NCBI GenBank assembly: GCA_947177345.1
Contig: CAMWUB010000022.1
Location: 1 to 11,786, forward strand
Source: an uncultured Ruminococcus sp.
Lineage (GTDB): Bacteria; Bacillota; Clostridia; Oscillospirales; Ruminococcaceae
DNA length: 11,786 nt
Direction: 5' to 3'
Positions within the stretch are counted from its first letter, which is position 1; every line of letters starts with the position of its first letter. The notes beneath the pieces were generated by a model. The model saw nothing but the letters and a program-made list of their open reading frames with translations. It had not been told where the DNA came from and ran no database searches. A program made the position numbers and the translations under genes. This document shows positions 8,292 to 11,786 of the stretch, piece by piece.

Positions 8292-8334
8292 AAAAAAGAC
8301 TTCTGAAAAATTTTTCAGAAGTCTTTGAATTTTT
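8292..8334. terminator. Bidirectional terminator between convergent genes
   Basis: A perfect 32-nt palindrome with arms 8295-8310 and 8311-8326, which folds into a long hairpin around AGACTTCTGAAA and its complement. On the minus strand it is followed by six T (complement of 8292-8297), a strong exit for the 8333-10576 gene. On the plus strand five T follow at 8330-8334, serving the HAD/84-aa operon. The minus-strand stop codon at 8333-8335 overlaps the plus-strand T run. Confidence 0.9.
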
Positions 8335-10576
8335 ATATAACTCCGGAATCACCACCGCCGGTTAAGTCAACAGCAGGTGGTTCAGGTTCAACAACAGGTG
8401 TATCAATAACCGGTGGGTCAGCGATTACCGGAACATCTGTAACAGGTGGGTCAGTTACTGGTGGATTAGTTATCGGAGGGTCTGTAACAGGTGGGTCAGT
8501 AACTACCGGAATTTCTGTAGCAGGAGCTTGTGTTACCGGAGCTTCTGTAACAGTTACCTGAGTTTCGGGTGCATACGTATAGACAGGTTCAGTCCATGTG
8601 TATTGTGGCTGAGTAGTAGTTACAAGTGGTTCAGTATAGGAATTAGTATACTGTGGTTCAGTCCATTGATTTACAGTTTTTTTAGTAGTCTCGACGTATT
8701 CGTAAGTCTGTGCAGTAGTTTTTGCCTGAGTGGTTTCCTGAATATATTCGTATTCAGGTTCAGAAGTTTCGGTATTGCTGATATAAAGCGATTCGCTTTC
8801 AGATGATACACTTTCAGAATAGTAATATACAATAAGTTTTTTGCCGTCCTTGTTACTGAAAGTATCACCGGCTTTTACATCTTTTCCCTCTACCTGCAAG
8901 CCGATTACTACATTAGGATTTACTTTTTTATCGCTTTTTGTTGCGAGAATAGAATAATTAGATATACCTGCTTTTTTGAGTTTCGCCTGATAATCTTTTA
9001 TTTCAACGTCCTTGAAATCCGGAATTGTAGCAGTTTCCTTACCTTTGCTGACTTTCACTTCAATAGTAGCGTATCCGCCTATAAGCTGTGAACCTGGTTC
9101 AATATTCTGCCAGAAAATCTTGTCTGCATCGTAATCGTCATTGTATTCGTATTCCGGAACGAGTGTAAAGAAATCTTTATACTTATCAGCTGAAAGTTCG
9201 TAGAATTTTCCGACGAGGTTAGGCATAAGGGTATCAGGTAATACTTCAGTTTCTTCTTCAGTAGTTTCTTCTTCAGTATCGCCTGAAACGACATTATCAG
9301 ATACTGTAGTATTCTGTTGACGTAGTTCAGAATTATGCTGGCGGTCTGTCTGAGTATTGGTAATCATATTTATTATAAATACCGCTATTATCATGAGTAT
9401 CGCTACAAGAAGTACGCCTATTATCAGCGGAACTTTTAACCTGTCCACTGTTTCATATCGGTATTCCGAACCCTCATTATTTCCGGAATCGTATGAATTA
9501 TCATAATTTTCCTGAACATTCTTATTTTCCTTTGGTTTTTCAGACGGTTTATTCTGTGATTTTTCCGGTGCAGTACGTTTTATTACTGTAGTATTCTGAA
9601 CAGGTTTCGGAGCAGGTTGTTCAAAGAGTTTAGTAACGAGTTCTGTTATAGTCTGAATACGGTCACAACCTGATAAGCTCATACCCTCCATGATGATTCT
9701 TGAAACATTACGGGGTATTTTAGCACTTAACATACGAGGCTCACAAAGTTCGTCATCTTTAAGCCGACGCATAGCATCTACAGGCATACAACCTGTAAGT
9801 GAACGATACATTAAAGCACATACACCATATACATCAGTCCATGAACCTTGTCGGCTGTTCGTACCGGCGGAATACTGTTCCGGAGCGGTATAACCTCTGA
9901 AAAGTTCGTATTCAAGACCTGAATCAGCAGTTCGTACCGCCGAAACACAGAAACCAGTTAATTTAAGTTCGCCCTTGTTTGTAATATATACAGTATCAGG
10001 ACATATTGCACGGTGAATAATTCCGGCATTGTGCAGGATTCCCAATGTAGTGAACAGTGGCGGGAAAAGTTTTGCAATCTGTTCCCAACTCAATTCACCG
10101 GCGTTATCCTTTAGATAGTCAAGCATTTTGACACCCTCAATATGTTCAAAGACGGCATATGTTGTATTGTTTTCGGTGAACATATCAAGCATGGCGTTTA
10201 TATTGGAGTTGTTCCGCAGACGTGCAAGAGATTTGTTAAGTTCGGTAAATTCCGCCATAAAAGCCTTATATTTTGCGAGACTTTCATAAGTTACATTTAT
10301 AATAGACCTGCCCTCAGAACGTGTACAGAGATTCACGGGCATATATTCCCTGATAAGTACAGTACATTCCGTTGAAGTATCATGGGCGATATATGTAGCC
10401 CCTTCGCCGTTGTATTCAAGCAGAACGCCTACAAGGTATCTTTCATGAAGTATAGTTCCGGGGGTTATATACATAGGATTTGACGGTGTATTTTCGACAT
10501 ACGCACATGACGGACATATTGATAAATTACTGTCATATCTTTTCATGCATCTGTAACATATTTTACGTTCTCCCAA
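8333..10576 (-). CDS. Zinc-ribbon transmembrane pseudokinase with two PASTA domains
   Basis: Predicted membrane receptor of 747 aa. An N-terminal zinc ribbon has C7, C10, C21 and C24. A Ser/Thr-kinase-like domain follows (about 47-318), then a polar linker, one membrane helix (about 382-405), an acidic stretch, two PASTA-like domains (about 445-512 and 514-585) and a Tyr/Thr/Pro-rich tail to the end. The kinase catalytic residues are lost: the VAIK lysine is R76 in VLIREYMP, HRD is HRA (A190), the catalytic-loop Asn is T195, and DFG is GFC (G208, C210). The glycine loop is altered (EYNGEGATY). Structural marks remain: alpha-C E109, APE at 231-233, D248 in TDVYG and R306. PASTA domains bind muropeptides in PrkC-type kinases, so a wall-sensing or scaffold role is inferred. 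It has its own promoter. The TTG start follows AGGAGG by 7 nt; a longer TTG start at 10597 would put that site inside the gene. Confidence 0.88.
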   Translation of the reverse strand: MGERKICYRCMKRYDSNLSICPSCAYVENTPSNPMYITPGTILHERYLVGVLLEYNGEGATYIAHDTSTECTVLIREYMPVNLCTRSEGRSIINVTYESLAKYKAFMAEFTELNKSLARLRNNSNINAMLDMFTENNTTYAVFEHIEGVKMLDYLKDNAGELSWEQIAKLFPPLFTTLGILHNAGIIHRAICPDTVYITNKGELKLTGFCVSAVRTADSGLEYELFRGYTAPEQYSAGTNSRQGSWTDVYGVCALMYRSLTGCMPVDAMRRLKDDELCEPRMLSAKIPRNVSRIIMEGMSLSGCDRIQTITELVTKLFEQPAPKPVQNTTVIKRTAPEKSQNKPSEKPKENKNVQENYDNSYDSGNNEGSEYRYETVDRLKVPLIIGVLLVAILMIIAVFIINMITNTQTDRQHNSELRQQNTTVSDNVVSGDTEEETTEEETEVLPDTLMPNLVGKFYELSADKYKDFFTLVPEYEYNDDYDADKIFWQNIEPGSQLIGGYATIEVKVSKGKETATIPDFKDVEIKDYQAKLKKAGISNYSILATKSDKKVNPNVVIGLQVEGKDVKAGDTFSNKDGKKLIVYYYSESVSSESESLYISNTETSEPEYEYIQETTQAKTTAQTYEYVETTKKTVNQWTEPQYTNSYTEPLVTTTQPQYTWTEPVYTYAPETQVTVTEAPVTQAPATEIPVVTDPPVTDPPITNPPVTDPPVTDVPVIADPPVIDTPVVEPEPPAVDLTGGGDSGVI
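8396..8503 (-). repeat. 15-nt tandem repeat encoding VTDPP units
   Basis: Within the C-terminal tail of the pseudokinase, five consecutive 5-residue units read VTDPP, VTDPP, ITNPP, VTDPP and VTDVP (8429-8503). Looser units VIADPP and VIDTP continue to 8396. At the DNA level the plus-strand motif TCTGTAACAGGTGGGTCAGT occurs at 8436 and again at 8481, exactly 45 nt (three units) apart. This suggests slippage or unequal exchange. The coded protein is an extended, proline-rich extracytoplasmic spacer. Confidence 0.85.
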
Positions 10577-10583
10577 AGCTGTT

Positions 10584-10589
10584 CCTCCT
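10584..10589 (-). promoter_or_regulatory. Ribosome binding site that sets the pseudokinase start
   Basis: On the minus strand AGGAGG ends 7 nt before the TTG at 10576. The alternative in-frame TTG at 10597 has no ribosome site and lies about 15 nt from the predicted transcription start. Confidence 0.85.
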
Positions 10590-10618
10590 TTTTTCAAAAT
10601 AATATAGTTATCTGATTA

Positions 10619-10647
10619 ATTTTATCATTATTCCGGCGGAATGTCAA
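10619..10647 (-). promoter_or_regulatory. Sigma-A promoter of the pseudokinase gene
   Basis: Minus-strand TTGACA (10647-10642), a 17-nt spacer and TAAAAT (10624-10619). The -35 is full consensus and the -10 differs at one base. Transcription should start near 10612, giving a leader of about 36 nt. The pseudokinase can therefore be expressed independently of the PLP-enzyme gene upstream. Confidence 0.85.
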
Positions 10648-10689
10648 CCGCTTAACTGATAATATAATAAATTAGTCGGAATTTGTATC

Positions 10690-10725
10690 TGATTTGTAAT
10701 CAATTTATTACTTGGCTGTAGTAAT
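10690..10725. other. Two short inverted repeats between the PLP-enzyme and pseudokinase genes
   Basis: TGATT-TGT-AATCA at 10690-10702 and ATTACT-N7-AGTAAT at 10707-10725 lie just upstream of the pseudokinase promoter and downstream of the PLP-enzyme stop. Neither is followed by a T run on either strand, so they are poor terminators. They could be an operator or chance AT-rich pairing. No clear terminator for the PLP-enzyme gene is visible in this gap. Confidence 0.25.
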
Positions 10726-10745
10726 TTATATGCTATATTATTTAA

Positions 10746-11786
10746 TCAGAGCGAAATAAGACCATTGTCAAGCATTTCCTGAACCGCAAGCATAACACCG
10801 ATTTTACCGCTTGTGTAAGTTATACCGCCCTGCATCCATACGGCAAAAGGTTCACGTATAGGAGCATCGGCGGAAAGTTCAATTGACGCACCGTTTGTGA
10901 ACGCACCGGCAGCCATGATTACTTTATCCGAATACCCTGGCATATCCCACGCTTCCGGAGTTACGAAAGAATCAACCGGAGCTCCTTTCTGAATACCTCT
11001 ACAAAATGCGGTCAGTAGTTCTTCATTACCGAGTTTAACAGCAGTAATAATATCGCCACGCTTATCGTCCTTACGTGGTGAACACTCAAAGCCGAGCATA
11101 GTCAGTAATTCGCTTGCAAATGCGGAAGTCTTTATAGCATTGGCGACAACGTCCGGAGCAAAGAAAAGACCCAGTAAAATTTCACGGTTCATACCGAGTG
11201 TACAGCCTACTTCTTTTCCCATACCGACACAGGTCAGCCGATAGGAACATAACTCCACGAGGTCAGCACGTCCGGCAATATATCCGCCAGTCCGAGCGAT
11301 TCCACCACCGGCATTTTTTATAAGCGAACCTATTATTATATCCGCACCGACTTGTGTCGGTTCTGTTTCCTCGACAAACTCACCATAACAGTTATCAACC
11401 ATTACTATAATATCATGATTACCCTTTTTTGCGGAAATAATCATTTTTTCAATATCTTCCACTGTGAAAGCCGGTCTGAGTGAGTAGCCTCGTGAACGCT
11501 GTATATATGCGATTTTTGCACCCTTGACAGATTTTTCAATTTTATCGTAATCGGGTGTACCGTCAGGGAGCAGGTCAACCTGACCATATTCAATACCGTA
11601 ATCCATAAGTGAACCATTTCCCTTATTTCCGGAAATACCTATAACTTCCTCTAAAGTATCGTATGGCTTGCCGGTTATGGAAACTATTTTATCACCAGTG
11701 CGGAGAACTCCGAAAAGAGCCGGCGCAAGTGCATGCGTTCCGGCAACAAAATTGAATCTCACCAGAGCGGCTTCAGTACCGAGTGC
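10746..11786 (-). CDS. PLP-dependent methionine gamma-lyase / 'aluminium resistance' family protein, partial
   Basis: The reading frame stays open to the window edge, so the N-terminus is missing; 346 residues are visible and perhaps 70 lie outside. An in-frame GTG at 11762-11760 is internal: the codons upstream of it read ALGTEAAL and match the family. The fragment has AGTHALAPALFG, a PLP-phosphate-binding type segment near the visible start. VDNCYGEF supplies the aspartate that contacts the PLP ring. GSLIKNAGGGIARTGGY holds the PLP-binding lysine (codon 11318-11316). These match the fold-type I family annotated as methionine gamma-lyase or aluminium resistance protein (Met_gamma_lyase, PF06838), where the true reaction is mostly untested. 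It is cytoplasmic. It lies 169 nt upstream of the pseudokinase start in the same direction, but that gene has its own promoter. Confidence 0.88.
   Translation of the reverse strand, partial: ALGTEAALVRFNFVAGTHALAPALFGVLRTGDKIVSITGKPYDTLEEVIGISGNKGNGSLMDYGIEYGQVDLLPDGTPDYDKIEKSVKGAKIAYIQRSRGYSLRPAFTVEDIEKMIISAKKGNHDIIVMVDNCYGEFVEETEPTQVGADIIIGSLIKNAGGGIARTGGYIAGRADLVELCSYRLTCVGMGKEVGCTLGMNREILLGLFFAPDVVANAIKTSAFASELLTMLGFECSPRKDDKRGDIITAVKLGNEELLTAFCRGIQKGAPVDSFVTPEAWDMPGYSDKVIMAAGAFTNGASIELSADAPIREPFAVWMQGGITYTSGKIGVMLAVQEMLDNGLISL

Noticed and set aside
8325..8561. Plus-strand frame coding a Gly/Ser/Thr/Val-rich repeat protein (GGSVTGGS-like)
   Set aside because: It is the antisense image of the VTDPP repeats of the pseudokinase, has no ribosome site and overlaps the terminator. 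The minus-strand gene explains the sequence.
10598..10745. Riboswitch or small RNA between the PLP-enzyme and pseudokinase genes
   Set aside because: The leader after the promoter is only about 36 nt and the short inverted repeats upstream lack any T run or conserved riboswitch core.
11760..11762. GTG as the true start of the PLP-enzyme gene
   Set aside because: The frame remains open and family-like upstream to the window edge, and the family's N-terminal part would otherwise be missing.

Overview
This is a compact, AT-rich stretch (roughly 40% G+C by eye) of what looks like a low-GC Gram-positive gut anaerobe. A Ruminococcus-like member of the Oscillospiraceae is my best inference. The grounds are a clostridial single-chain PurL, a PLP enzyme of the 'aluminium resistance / methionine gamma-lyase' family, a zinc-ribbon kinase-like receptor with PASTA domains, strong AGGAGG ribosome sites, sigma-A promoters and two TTG starts. 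There is no sign of phage, IS element, CRISPR array, tRNA or rRNA. Every gene looks intact except the last, which is cut by the window edge. No stretch above 300 bases lacks a gene.

Layout. Positions 1-8003 are read rightward. mtaB (tRNA methylthiotransferase, 9-1316) is followed after 29 nt by a long purL (1346-5050). A hairpin terminator separates purL from a small PIN/NYN-like protein (5104-5712). A well-formed sigma-A promoter at 5742-5770 drives glgA (glycogen synthase, TTG start at 5829, ending 7283). A second hairpin with the same GGACGGA core separates glgA from a HAD-family phosphatase/phosphomutase (7350-8003), whose stop is 3 nt from an 84-codon unknown gene (8007-8261). A 32-nt perfect palindrome (8295-8326) then closes this rightward block and, from the other side, the convergent leftward gene.

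The leftward block holds a 747-residue membrane protein (8333-10576) with its own consensus promoter, and beyond it the 3' part of a PLP-dependent lyase-like gene (10746 to the edge).

The genes mostly serve housekeeping roles (tRNA modification, purine synthesis, glycogen synthesis) and do not form one pathway. The item most worth attention is the 747-residue protein. It has the full layout of a zinc-ribbon Ser/Thr kinase receptor with two extracytoplasmic PASTA domains, but the invariant catalytic Lys, Asp, Asn and DFG Asp are all replaced while the structural motifs are kept. It reads as a maintained transmembrane pseudokinase. Other points are two terminator-like hairpins of shared sequence placed directly against downstream ribosome sites, starts that must be moved downstream in three genes, and marked over-representation of TTCCGG.
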